Assembly (NCBI GenBank): GCA_030407005.1 | Contig: JAUDYN010000003.1 | Location: 2,294,001 to 2,358,000, forward strand | Length of the DNA: 64,000 nucleotides | Direction of reading: 5' to 3' | DNA from: Desarmillaria ectypa | Lineage: Eukaryota; Basidiomycota; Agaricomycetes; Agaricales; Physalacriaceae | Shown: piece after piece, positions 34,302 through 45,169 of the stretch | Layout: each line of letters starts with the position of its first letter | Numbering within the stretch: position 1 is the first letter of the stretch | Made by a program: the position numbers and the translations under genes | The notes under the pieces: generated by a model | What the model was told of the DNA's origin: nothing | Seen by the model: only the letters and a program-made list of their open reading frames with translations | The model's database searches: none

Positions 34302-36693
34302 TCATTTCCTGTTCTCTCCTCGCTCTCGAACCGCCTGCACCTTTCCTTCGACAAGCGCCGTGTTTTTCAGCAAGCAAAATTCACCCCAACTATTAAGCTG
34401 TCTCCACTTCTCGCCAGGTACCCATAGCGCTCGGCTTAACAGCGGTGAGTGTCGGGCATCAAGGAAGGGCCTGCAATAAGTTTTCTCCCATATATTAGCA
34501 AGAGTGCTGTATCTGGGTTCTAATGGGGAGGACGAAGGATGAGACGGAAAGTCAAGGTCCATCAAATAATCGCAGTGTGACACAGAAACCTGAAGATAAA
34601 TAGTGAGTATGTATGTGACTGGATTGATCGCTGAGGAACTTACATAATGCGACGGTTCCTCTCGGTTTAAATCGTTCATGTCTTTAGGAATGTACCTAGT
34701 TTCGGGCCTTGGCCACAGCCCCACAGTGCCGTTAGTGCTCTCCCTAAAATGCCCCGGGAGAAGACCATCAAACTCGCTCTTGATGAATTCAACATTCACG
34801 CCCGTCGGAACAAGATAGTGCCCCGGGAAGCGATACCATTCTTTTCCGATGCAAAGCGTGAGATCAAGTTCCTTGACGGGGCTGAGGTCGATTCTCGTCT
34901 CTTGAACTTTCTGGTTCTTTGGAGCACCCATGGGTGGAAGCGGCGTAGAGAGCAGCCCTGTGTCATTCAGAAGTGTCGGTATTTCCTGGGACTCCAAGGC
35001 GTACATCAGTGTCATGGGGGCGTGATAGTAGTTCCAGAGGGCTAAGATACGGGACACCGAGAGAAAAATAGAGCAGAGAACAGCTGATGATGTGAAGGAC
35101 CGGAAAATGGGGGAGTGAGCGGCCTATAGCGTTGTTAGATGTGAGGCGATTATAGGTCCCATTTACGTACTCGATACGGCGACTTCGTTAGTTTGATAAA
35201 CGCTGTTTCCAGCCAGCCCCGAATCAAGTATACGCAAATTGCAGCATTAAAGCACAGCATAGGATACGCTGGGAACATGAACCGCTCCTCCTTGTGTTCT
35301 TGTTTGCTCAATATTGACAACCACAGGTAGAAGGGAGTGAGCCGTAAAGCCAGAAGAGTAAAAGGAGAGCTTTCTTCTTTGCTGGGCTTTGCGGATCCTA
35401 GACGCTTGCGATCTATCGCATATGTGACGGCGAGAGCAGGCAAGGAGAGTAAGGCGAATGGAGTGAGGACATTGAAGTTCAGCAGGAGGTTGAGAATATA
35501 GAAATTCCATGGCTCTGTGCCATATAGGTTTGGTCCACGATCCGAGAAGATGTTGTACCGAACAATGTTCCAGGGTACAACGGAGAGTTTTCCGTAAGCG
35601 AAACTATCGATGGCTACCACAGGAATCTAATACAAAGCTTAAGTGTGATGCTAATCTTAGCGGGAAGAGGCTTACGAATATGAAAGAGGCTAATACACCT
35701 GCTCCGAAGAGGCGTTTCCATCTTGTTGACATCCAAGATCCGTAGGAGGCAGAAGGAACTGTATCAGCACCGAACACGAAGAACTCTTCAAACACAAAGG
35801 GAATTGCGAGAGCAAGAGAGAATGGCCATCCAACAATTGCACTAGTAGCAAACATGATCGTTGAAACTATAGTCTTCCGATGTCCTTTTACAGATGAAGG
35901 GGCAATAGAGTTGGCAAAGGCTACACTCGATGTATACATGGCAAACGAGGAAGGAAGGAAAGCTGACGGACAGTTTAACGGGAACCGAAAAGAGAGTGGG
36001 ATCTTTCCTACCTGTTGATGCGTTCCACATCCCGGCGCTAAACGCTAGCATGAAAAACAAGTACCGTCCGACTCTCTGATTGACTTTTTCGTAGACTTGG
36101 CGGTATAGGATAACTTCTGAGAAAGTGCTTGTAACAGCGAGAAAAATCCGGACTGAGAAAAATGACGGCCGCTGAGAACCATGTATGAGCAATTTAAGGT
36201 TTGGGGTTGAACGCAGAGCTCACCTTGTCGTTCTCTGCAATGAACGACGCTACACGGGTGGGAAGAAGGTGCAGCAAGACATATGTCCAGCTACGGATCG
36301 CGTATTTCGGCGAGACTTCCCAAGTCTGGAAGCCATATCCTTTGTCGAAGTAGTGAAGAGGTTCCCAGAAATTAAATACTGATAAAAGTGTAAGCGGATG
36401 AGGTGGCATAATTAACGGAGTTTACCTTCATCGCAGTCATCTATATTTGAGTACATTGCACCCATGACACGTATCAGGAGTATTATGCGGAATGCAAGGC
36501 TGAAGCTTGGACTCCATGGTGGTCGGTCAGATCTTGAAAGCGCTGTTAAGACAAAACGCAGTCAAATTACTATGACTTACCTCCTCAGTTGATCCTGGAG
36601 AATACCAGAATGTCTGGCCTGTTTCTTCTGTTTTGGCGCTGCATTATCTGTCTGTGGGCGACGCAATCGAATATTCTGAGTTGCCCCCGACAT
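34302..36693 (-). CDS. ALG9: Alpha-1,2-mannosyltransferase ALG9
   Basis: ER mannosyltransferase of family GT22 that adds mannose to the lumenal dolichol-linked oligosaccharide for N-glycosylation. The ATG at 36693 starts a basic cytosolic leader; after an intron with acceptor TTTCAAG comes MYSNIDDCDEVFNFWEPLHY, the hallmark of the GT22 group, then FQTWEVSPKYAIRSWTYVLL. The multi-pass core includes FFMLAFSAGMWNAST, WPFSLALAIPFVF, YGTEPWNFYILNLLLNFNV and HKEERFMFPAYPMLCF. The lumenal C-terminal domain (GKEWYRFPGHYLVP) fits Alg9 rather than the GPI mannosyltransferases. A CACGTG box lies 48 bases upstream of the ATG. Confidence 0.92.
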
Positions 36694-37216
36694 GACGCGA
36701 ACAAAACAAGTGGAATTTTGCGAATTTGCAACGATCCTTGCACGTGTATGGTAAAAACCCCGATCCGACTCAGGGACAAATCACAATGTTTTCTCGTAAC
36801 AACAACGCGTCAAAGGTGGATACTGGAAGTGGGCACAACTTCAAGCCTGTGCATACCGGGGCCGACTACACGATAGGACTTAAGCTTGAAGGACGATAAC
36901 CAAGACGTAAAATCCGGAATTTCTGGTGCTACCGGCTACGGAAACGGTACTTCTGTGTCGGAACGTGGTCTTCAACTAGCCATATGGCCGGTGGCCGGCA
37001 CCAAATAGGCAGCGAGATACGCTTTTACAGTCGATCGAGTACGTACATAGGCATGGAAGGATTGAAGAGGCCGTCCTCCGATGGTCAATGTCTATTTTAG
37101 GATCTAGATATATGCGGGGCTTCTTTCAGAGCTGAGCAAATGTCCAGATCGACCCGCCCCGGGATATACTAGACCTTCCCTCTTGTTCCAAAACCACCAC
37201 CATCTCTCCTACCAAA
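36694..37216. promoter_or_regulatory. Divergent promoter region, ALG9 and DUF6533 gene
   Basis: 523 bases between divergent start codons. A CACGTG box is at 36741-36746 near ALG9. No conserved reading frame, repeat or RNA gene was recognised in the remainder. Confidence 0.4.
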
Positions 37217-39190
37217 ATGTCGGACACTCCAGAGACAGCGCATTACTTCATATATGTCACTCAGATCTATTTCTGTGGTACGTCCAGCTCGTTCTGCAGC
37301 TCATTTTGATGACATGGACCATGCTAACCATTGCGACAGCCATGTGTAAAATTTCCCGGTATCTGCCTCATTCACCAATTTTTTGACGCGTCGTTTTGCT
37401 CTTAGATGCAGTAGTTCTCTGGGACTGGTTGATTAGTCTTCCTAGAGAATGGCGCTTCGTAAGTGCTTATTAGTCTATTTCATCTTCTCCCTGACCTGCT
37501 ACTCAAAGGTCTGGAAGACCCACTGGACGCCCGTCAAGGTCGCCTATCTATTCTGCCGGTATGAGATCCAATTTACAGTTTTCTCACCTTTTCAATCCAT
37601 TCCGTTCGATAGATACTGGGTCATTATCGTGGTCCCCTACCTTCTTTTCTGTTTCGTCGTCGACCACTCTCTTGACACTTGCCGGAAGATCTACAAGGTC
37701 GGTATCACCTACACGTTCGCGTGGACATACTAATCGTCTATTTTAGATTCCCGTAGCACTGGCTATGTGGAATCAAGTCGGATCTGAATGTACGCTTCGT
37801 TTAGGTCTTTCTAGCGCATTTTTCTCAACTCGTATCCCAGCGGTTCTCCTTATTCGCACTTACGCGTTCTTCAACAGAAACGTATACATTCTATGGATGC
37901 TTATATGCGCTATCGGGGGTGTCGTCGCCTATCAGCTTTACGTCGACACTACTCAAATGCTCCGTACGTGATTTCGTTCGTGGCTCGTGAGCTACGTGTG
38001 TTCACACACGTTCATAGTCCTGCCCTTCACGACTCCTCCATATGTAAGTAGGTTTTGACGCATATATGCATGTTTATTGTTGACGCTTTATATATATAGG
38101 ACCGTGGCCCGTGTTTCCCTATGTCCAAGCCCCATTCTGCCCACCTTCTTGGTATGCTTCATCGTTTTCCGTTGTCGAATCATGCTCACCACTTGAATTA
38201 GGTTTCTTTGTAAGGTTTATAATGCTCTGTCCACTTCTCCCCCACTAGACTCTATCATAGATTGCACCGCTTCTGTTTGACACGGTGGTGACATTCATGA
38301 CGATCGTGAAGGCCTTCATGATCCGTAGACGCAATGGAGGGCCCAGCAGCAGACTTATTCAAACCTTCATTCGGGAAGGTTAGTGCCTCATAGTCTAACT
38401 AACCTAATCTGACATATGCCTTCGATTAGGCGTTTTTTATTACATTCTGATATCCATTGCCAATTTGATTAATGGCATATTTTATCTTCAGTGAGCTTCT
38501 ACGTGTGTTGAGGAATCTCATGCTGATGTCCGCTGAGGCCACGACAGGTAATTTCTGCCATCAATATTCCTCTCAGTGTCATGATGGGTCCTGTGTTAGC
38601 GTGTCGCCTGGTATGTTTATCTTTAGTGTAGAGCGAGTTCGGCGGTTCAATGCTCCTACAATATGTAGATTCTTGACCTGCGTGAGCGCGGCTCAGAGAC
38701 GGTATCACATTCTGAAGGGACCGGAATGGCGGCGTTCACCACCAAGTCAATAACTCAGAACCAGACATCTCCTTTCACACCCCCTCATCGTTCGAAAGGT
38801 GGATACGGCTTTGGTGGCAGTCGCCATGCTCGCACGGTGGACTCAAATATCGTTCTCAGCACCCTTGGAAGTATCCCGCCAGATATGGACATGAGTCTCG
38901 AACAGGACCTCGTCGAAATGGACGATATCCGTTTGGGTTTGGGTTTGGAGTTGGGCAGCCTAAGCACCGCTATCGGAGGCGATGACGGCGAGCCAATACC
39001 TGACGATAATCGAAACCGGATGGATGACGACGTCGAGAGCGGGGACTTTAGCCTTTGTTCGAGAGGCCCTATCCCAGCATATCGGGCGCTGGAGATGGGA
39101 TTTAGATCAGCGCACAGGGTCCCGAGTCTCTCGGAAAGCGGCGTTCGAGGAATTCGGGTCGACGTGGAGAAGGCCACCGCTACTATGTAG
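37217..39190 (+). CDS. DUF6533-type multi-pass membrane protein
   Basis: Member of the large basidiomycete family with an N-terminal DUF6533 region and about seven membrane helices, GPCR-like in layout but of unknown function. The ATG at 37217 gives MSDTPETAHYFIYVTQIYF. The signature is VVLWDWLISLPREWRFVWK with VKVAYLFCRYW after introns. Later helices include ILLIRTYAFFNRNVYILWML-like sequence near 37850 and FYYILISIANLINGIFYL near 38440. The soluble tail (about 38660-39190) is Ser/Thr/Asp-rich and ends VEKATATM. Introns are numerous and short. Ligand and partner are unknown. Confidence 0.8.
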
Positions 39191-39914
39191 CCCGAATCGT
39201 TCTTCTAATCTTCTATCTGTCAGGTTCTCGTCGCAATCAGAAACACGCGACTCCTCTTCTTGTTTTCATACCCGCGCTTACCAGCATCTCCCTTTATGTC
39301 GCTCTTTCTACACACGGCACCAACCGAAGCAAACAGACTATCGGTCGATCACAACATAAATGTAACGAAAAAGATTCTCTCAAACCCATGACTGTAGAAA
39401 TAAGTTCAATGCCTTAGCTGTCCCACTACGTCGTACATGTACATCTCTCCCACTTGTCTTAACGGCTTTCCACTTTGCACTGTATCAATGGTCCAGCTAT
39501 CCTGTTCCCATGTTCTCCTGTTTTATGTTGTCGCAACCCCCAGTTTTTTCGCTTTCAATGTTCTCTTGTTCAAACGCATTTTCCAATCATTACACTGTCG
39601 CATAGTACTTTATTATATCATTTTCATCTTGTTGTCTTTGGTTAACGCCGAAGAGCCCTTTATTTCAGTGTTTGGGGAACATACAGCTACCAGACGTTCT
39701 TTTGCATTTTAATAGATAAAGTCAAAGTCCGTTTATAAACTTAATATATATACACCTCCAATGAAAATACCTGCCAGCGTATGATCGAAACGCGCACGCG
39801 TTGTTGACGTGCCATTGCTTGGTAAAACAATACAACAGTAAATAGCTTTCGACCATGGACTCGAACTCGCGCTCCCACTCCTTTTTCTAGAATTGTTGGT
39901 CTGTTTGAACAAGC
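39191..39914. other. Intergenic, no gene seen
   Basis: 724 bases between two plus-strand genes. The stretch is T-rich (39420-39720) and may hold the 3' UTR of the DUF6533 gene and the promoter of the next. A tRNA T-loop-like string near 39855-39880 on the minus strand was examined and not accepted. Confidence 0.4.
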
Positions 39915-41801
39915 ATGGAGCTAGGCGATATCGACTCTTATTTCCGTATGGACCCGTCTGCATCTGTTCTCCAAGAATTGTCTAATCTTACGCCTCCCTC
40001 GCCCATCCTAAGTTCTATTTCGAGCCAAATATCTTCGTCTTGGACCTCTGGTGATATTCCCATCATATTATTTCAAAGCGGCTCAGGATCCGCTGTCGAT
40101 CTCTCGCTACCAGATATCCCCGACGACGTACAACTTGTCATCTCTGCTAGCGACAGCAGCGTGAGTGTGGGCACTGTCGGGACTTTCGGTCCTAGGCGTC
40201 GGGATAGGAAACGCCCTTTACAGCTGGTCACAACCACTGTTCCCAATAGCAGTAACTACTCTGCTTCTAATATCCGTCCTGTGTCTCCAGCAAGAACCCC
40301 TACAAATGACAACGACACCTGCTATGTCTCTGAAAAGTCTTTTGCCAGTTTCCATACCGTCCTATCTGCCGTAGACTCTGGGTTGTCTCTCCGCTTCGTA
40401 GGCGAAGCTCAATACGTCGGGGTGAATGGCGGGGCGAGAAGTGCGGCACTCAACAGCCATCCCTCTCACTTGACTTTTGGCCCCCGTTCTCCATTCTATG
40501 CACAATTTCCCGCCTCTGCCTCTACACATTCCATACTATCCTGTCCTCCGTCACCGTATAGCTATACAAGTCCTAGGCCATGGCAGGAAGACGATGCTCA
40601 TTCACTTAAAGCGTATCCTTCCAGTGAAAGCCTCGCGTCCTACACATCCGTACCCAGGACACCGTTGAGCCCTCACAGCTCCTCTAGTCAAATTTCCCTA
40701 ACCCGGCATCCTCATGTGCGCCTCTCCAGCAATCATCGAGATCCCGCGAAACCAGAGCTTCCTGAGTCTCTGTCATGGCTCAAGGATGTCAACATTGGTC
40801 TGCTCATCGACCAAGAGGGCTTCCGCGCCGTACATCCATCATTCAGATTCGTGGGGTACTCTCCTCATACTCGATCCCTGGATCCTCAAGGCGGTGTGAT
40901 TGAAGGAGGCGTAGCTGAATTTATGCCCGTCAAGCGTCAAGCGTTCAATTTCCATTACGCCCTGTTCGATGGTCTGCCCATTCTACGACGAGTAACGGTA
41001 AACGGAGAGGAGGATCGTGACTACATTTCAAGACAGGCAACGCTAAGCCTGAAAACGAACGGCGTGTACACCATACGTGGAAGCGAAACTTCATTACACG
41101 CAAATCATCACGGCGATGGTCCTGGGGCTCACAAATTGCGTTGGAAATTTGATTACATGATAGACTGTAGGAGGCAGGGCGAAGGCTCTGGTAGGTTGCT
41201 TGACGGAGAAAAGACCTTGACGCCTCTCACTTTCTCATGCTCCCCTTTGCTCCTCGATCTCTCTCAAGGCAAGAAGATTCGGCTTATGCATATCGTCAAG
41301 AAAAGTGTTGTCACGAAGCTTGTCGCTGAGAAAGTAGAGCCGACACCTAGTGGACGCATTCCTGCGCCCTCATCTCCAACGATATCATCGAACCCGAACA
41401 TTGGTAGTCTAAAGACTCATCCTGGAATCTCCGGTGTCTGGAACGTGCATCGAAGGGCGCAGTCACAGACCCCCACCCCGAACGTGGAATCAGAGGGGCT
41501 CTTGCATGTACCACGCTCTTCACGACACTTTACCTCAAACCCTGATGTGGATGGTCAGATCCAGGGGAATGGGGGAAATCATTCGGGGCGGATCATGCAG
41601 CGTCGTCGTCGAGCCTCCTCTGCGGGCGAAAAGAAGCGAAGACACGCAGATGGTTACATCCAGTTCGGTGTTCCTCTAACAAATGTGCCACTTGAAGGGG
41701 ACGTGACGTATCAGCTATCATCACCAATTACTAAACACAATATGGCCCCATGCAGTGTTGGCGGGTCACTATCTCTCCGCGTACGCACAAAACTCAATTG
41801 A
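39915..41801 (+). CDS. Unknown 628-residue protein, single exon
   Basis: One uninterrupted frame from an ATG at 39915 (MELGDIDSYFRMDPSASVLQ), in a region where neighbours carry many introns. The first half is Ser/Pro-rich and probably disordered. Residues about 285-460 look like a folded, conserved core (LSWLKDVNIGLLIDQEGFRA, VKRQAFNFHYALFDGLPILR, HKLRWKFDYMIDC). A basic patch (RRRRASSAGEKKRRHADG) precedes a last block (YIQFGVPLTNVPLEGDVTYQ) and a C-terminus SLSLRVRTKLN. No signal peptide or membrane segment is seen. I do not recognise the family; the core may be beta-rich. Confidence 0.75.
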   Translation: MELGDIDSYFRMDPSASVLQELSNLTPPSPILSSISSQISSSWTSGDIPIILFQSGSGSAVDLSLPDIPDDVQLVISASDSSVSVGTVGTFGPRRRDRKRPLQLVTTTVPNSSNYSASNIRPVSPARTPTNDNDTCYVSEKSFASFHTVLSAVDSGLSLRFVGEAQYVGVNGGARSAALNSHPSHLTFGPRSPFYAQFPASASTHSILSCPPSPYSYTSPRPWQEDDAHSLKAYPSSESLASYTSVPRTPLSPHSSSSQISLTRHPHVRLSSNHRDPAKPELPESLSWLKDVNIGLLIDQEGFRAVHPSFRFVGYSPHTRSLDPQGGVIEGGVAEFMPVKRQAFNFHYALFDGLPILRRVTVNGEEDRDYISRQATLSLKTNGVYTIRGSETSLHANHHGDGPGAHKLRWKFDYMIDCRRQGEGSGRLLDGEKTLTPLTFSCSPLLLDLSQGKKIRLMHIVKKSVVTKLVAEKVEPTPSGRIPAPSSPTISSNPNIGSLKTHPGISGVWNVHRRAQSQTPTPNVESEGLLHVPRSSRHFTSNPDVDGQIQGNGGNHSGRIMQRRRRASSAGEKKRRHADGYIQFGVPLTNVPLEGDVTYQLSSPITKHNMAPCSVGGSLSLRVRTKLN

Positions 41802-41850
41802 TAGATATGCGCGATGAATAACACATAAATAGACAAATCTACATATACTA

Positions 41851-42442
<592 letters not shown>

Positions 42443-42632
42443 ACTGATAAAAAGTTGAAGTTGGTTAAAGAGGTCTTGAAGGAGCGAACTTGCTGAGGTG
42501 GTGGTAGTAACTTGTTGAAAATCAATAAACAAAGCACGCGTCTCAAATAGGACGATCGCCTTGATCACGTGCTGATGACATATTCAGGGTGGTAGCCTCG
42601 CCACGCCAGTCTTGCTTCCATTCATCAGCATC

Positions 42633-43339
42633 ATGTCTATAACCGAGATAATTTCTCTCTCTCAGCTCAATGGTATACTTACAAAGGACAAAGGGAAAGT
42701 GTCGGTAAGGGATTCTTTGTTTCCTTGAACAATGTAGAGGCCAACTTATGCATAGGTGATTGATTTCCATGCCCACTGGTGAGTTATTGGTAATTATGAT
42801 GCTTCCAATAGATTTTTGCTTAATTCTCTAGGTGTGGGCCATGTCATGCCATCGCCCCTACATATGAAGATATTTCAAGAAAATACAAGAACATCAACTT
42901 CCTCAAGTGCGATGTGGATGCAGCGAAGGACGTGGCGTCTGCATACCGGGTGTCTGCAATGTAGGTCGTTTAACCGTTGAGGGACTTGCTCAACATATCA
43001 TTCATATCTAGGCCTACATTCATATTTCTCAGAGGCACGGAAAAAATTGATCAAGTCCGTGGTGCTGATCGAAAGTAAGGCATGACTTGTGTTATTTATT
43101 GCGTCGTAGTGATACCATCTGTGTTCAGCGCGCTGGAGAACGCGGTTCGGAGGCATTCGACCGGTTCTTCTGCTTCAGGGGCGTTCTCTGGGAAGGGTCA
43201 GACCCTTGGCGGAGGTCCGGCGAATTCCTCCTCCAAGGGCAGCTATGGCGGTCCGCAGGTTCCAGGACTTGACCGTCAAACCAAGGTGTTCCTTGCTTTG
43301 ATAGCGGCATATGTGTTCTTCTGGTATCTTAGTTCCTAG
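42633..43339 (+). CDS. Thioredoxin-like protein with C-terminal membrane anchor
   Basis: Thiol-disulfide oxidoreductase fold. The ATG at 42633 gives MSITEIISLSQLNGILTKDK. After two introns the active site reads IDFHAHWCGPCHAIAP, and the cis-proline loop is SAMPTFIFLRG. About 105 residues of thioredoxin are followed by a Gly/Ser-rich linker (GKGQTLGGGPANSSSKGSYG) and a hydrophobic C-terminal helix (KVFLALIAAYVFFWYL) ending SS. This is the layout of a tail-anchored protein facing the cytosol at the ER or mitochondrial outer membrane. The anchor is inferred from hydrophobicity. Four introns of about 50 bases occur. Confidence 0.88.
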
Positions 43340-43487
43340 TTTGTCCAATAGGATTTTATATGCTCAGCGATACTCATACATTGCGCGATATCTCATTGCA
43401 AGGATATATTTCATGTTCATTGTTCAAGTTCACATCGATCATTCATGTAAGACTACATCACGTATAACGGTTAAGCTAAAAGATTCA

Positions 43488-44469
43488 TTATGCCTGAGGA
43501 CCCCATCCCATGGCATTCCACATCTGTCTGGCGGCCTCTTCCTTTGCCAATTTCTGGCTACGGCCCTGCCCAGATCCCATAGCCTGGCCGTTTACTAGAA
43601 AAAGTGTCCTGATGTTTCGCGTAGCTGATGCCACTCCAAAGATTCACTCACTGTAGCACTGGGCAGTCCATATAGGCGCGTGGGGAAGACCGTGACTTTC
43701 CGCACTGTATGTCACAATACATCCTTTCTGAGCTGCCGTTTGATTCACAAGTTGGAGCGTAATGAGGGAATTGATACCCTGTGGAGTCTGGGCCATGGGC
43801 GGCGGACTTGCCGGATTAAAGGGCATATCAGAGGGTGGTGGCGGTGGTGGTGGCGGCGGTGGGTACTGTGGGGGTTGTGCCGGAATACCCTGTGTTTGTG
43901 GTGGTGGTGGACTATGGATAGTCACAGGCTCGTGGTTAGGATCTATCAAGCGAGAAATCCATTCTTGTACTTCAGCCATTCCATTGCGAATGTACAACGC
44001 TCCAATGAAGGTGTGGAGGAAAAAACGGAGTTCCTGCCAAAAGATCAGAAACCATCGACATGAATCAAGGTACCTTCGTTACATTGGGGTCATTCAAAAC
44101 CTCATGGGGAAACGCTCGGATTTTCTTCTTCAAATCGTATCCTTCGATCCATCGCGCGATAGCTTCGTCTGTCAACACGTCGTCTCTTCTAGCCTAACGA
44201 GCACCATTCATTTCATTATCAGGAACAGTCAAAGGAACTGTGCTTCTTACCCTGATATCCTCTGCAGACAGATGTGGCTTGACAGAAAAGAAATGACATG
44301 TGACGGCAAGGTTGAGCATTCTCTTGCCTAGCTCTTCCAGGCGCTCGGTATTACCATATTCTTCATCCATTGCACCTGCATGGGGCCTTGCGGTATTATG
44401 CGTATAAACGTCGAGCATAATGTTGTAGTCACCATTGATCTTCGGGAGGGGCGGGAGATTTGAATCCAT
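43488..44469 (-). CDS. RNase III-like domain plus dsRNA-binding domain, catalytic residues lost
   Basis: About 260 residues. The N-terminal part (from ATG 44469) has the RNase III fold signature as NTERLEELGKRMLNLAVT, where the usual form is NERLEFLGDxVL; the metal-binding Asp is Lys. The second signature, normally DxxEAxIGAxYLD, reads FFLHTFIGALYIRNG, so Asp and Glu are Phe and His. A Pro-rich linker (eleven prolines near 43838-43864) leads to an intact-looking dsRBD: LQLVNQTAAQKGCIVTYSAE, INGQAMGSGQGRSQKLAKEE. The fold and dsRNA binding are likely; cleavage is not. The mitochondrial ribosomal protein mL44 has the same inactive layout, but no presequence is seen here, so a cytosolic dsRNA-binding role is also possible. 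Confidence 0.8.
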
Positions 44470-45169
44470 CGAGAAAGAGAAGAGATGAACGGATATGAGA
44501 TGCTTTCGATGAGATTATATAGAACCCTTTTAGCGCTGAGAATCAGCTTCACGGCCAGTTATCAACACGTACAGGTGGCAGAACAGGCGCCTCGGCGTAG
44601 AAGGTCGGCGTGGAAGGACCAGCTGACGACGGAAAAGAGCCAACTCACAGAAACATTCACTTACTGTGTTGGGATTTTGCTGGAAAGTTCAAAGGAGCAA
44701 TCCGGCATCATGCCGAGAGTCGATGAGTAAGCACGAGAGTCGTAGAAAGTTGTAGTACATTCTAGATTCTAGTGCTAAGTAGTATAAATATGAGCTCTGT
44801 AGGAGCCATAGAATAACAATTTCTTTACTTCTGGCTTTACCAGCCTGGAGTCTACCCTGCGCAACACCTAGGATACCAACATACTGCAAGAGTAGTTTGG
44901 CTAAGAAAGTGAAGGACGTGTATAGCACAGCAGTCACGTTTATGCTTAAAAAATTGTGAGAGCCTTGTAACTGGATGAGACGAAATTATAATTCCGAAAT
45001 TCGACGGAGACTCGGAGTCTGTCGAATAACGATCACGTGGAGCGTGACGGCTCTCCCTTATACTTTTCTTCTCTCTCGACGCTCTCCTGTTTCCCTACAC
45101 TCTCGGTCTCTGAGGATAGTCGGATTCTGAACGTATATACCTCCCACGTTCTCCGAGGGAAATTCTGCC
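44470..45169. promoter_or_regulatory. Divergent promoter region, RNase III-like gene and POM152
   Basis: 700 bases between divergent starts. A CACGTG box is at 45034-45039, about 130 bases before the POM152 ATG. No conserved frame or RNA gene was recognised. Confidence 0.4.

Noticed and set aside
39848..39880. Minus-strand string GCGAGTTCGAGTCC resembling a tRNA T-loop
   Set aside because: The flanking bases do not form a T stem, and no D or anticodon arm or 7-bp acceptor stem could be found around it.
43838..43864. GGT/GGC run taken as a microsatellite
   Set aside because: On the minus strand it encodes the proline linker of the RNase III-like protein, in frame with both domains.
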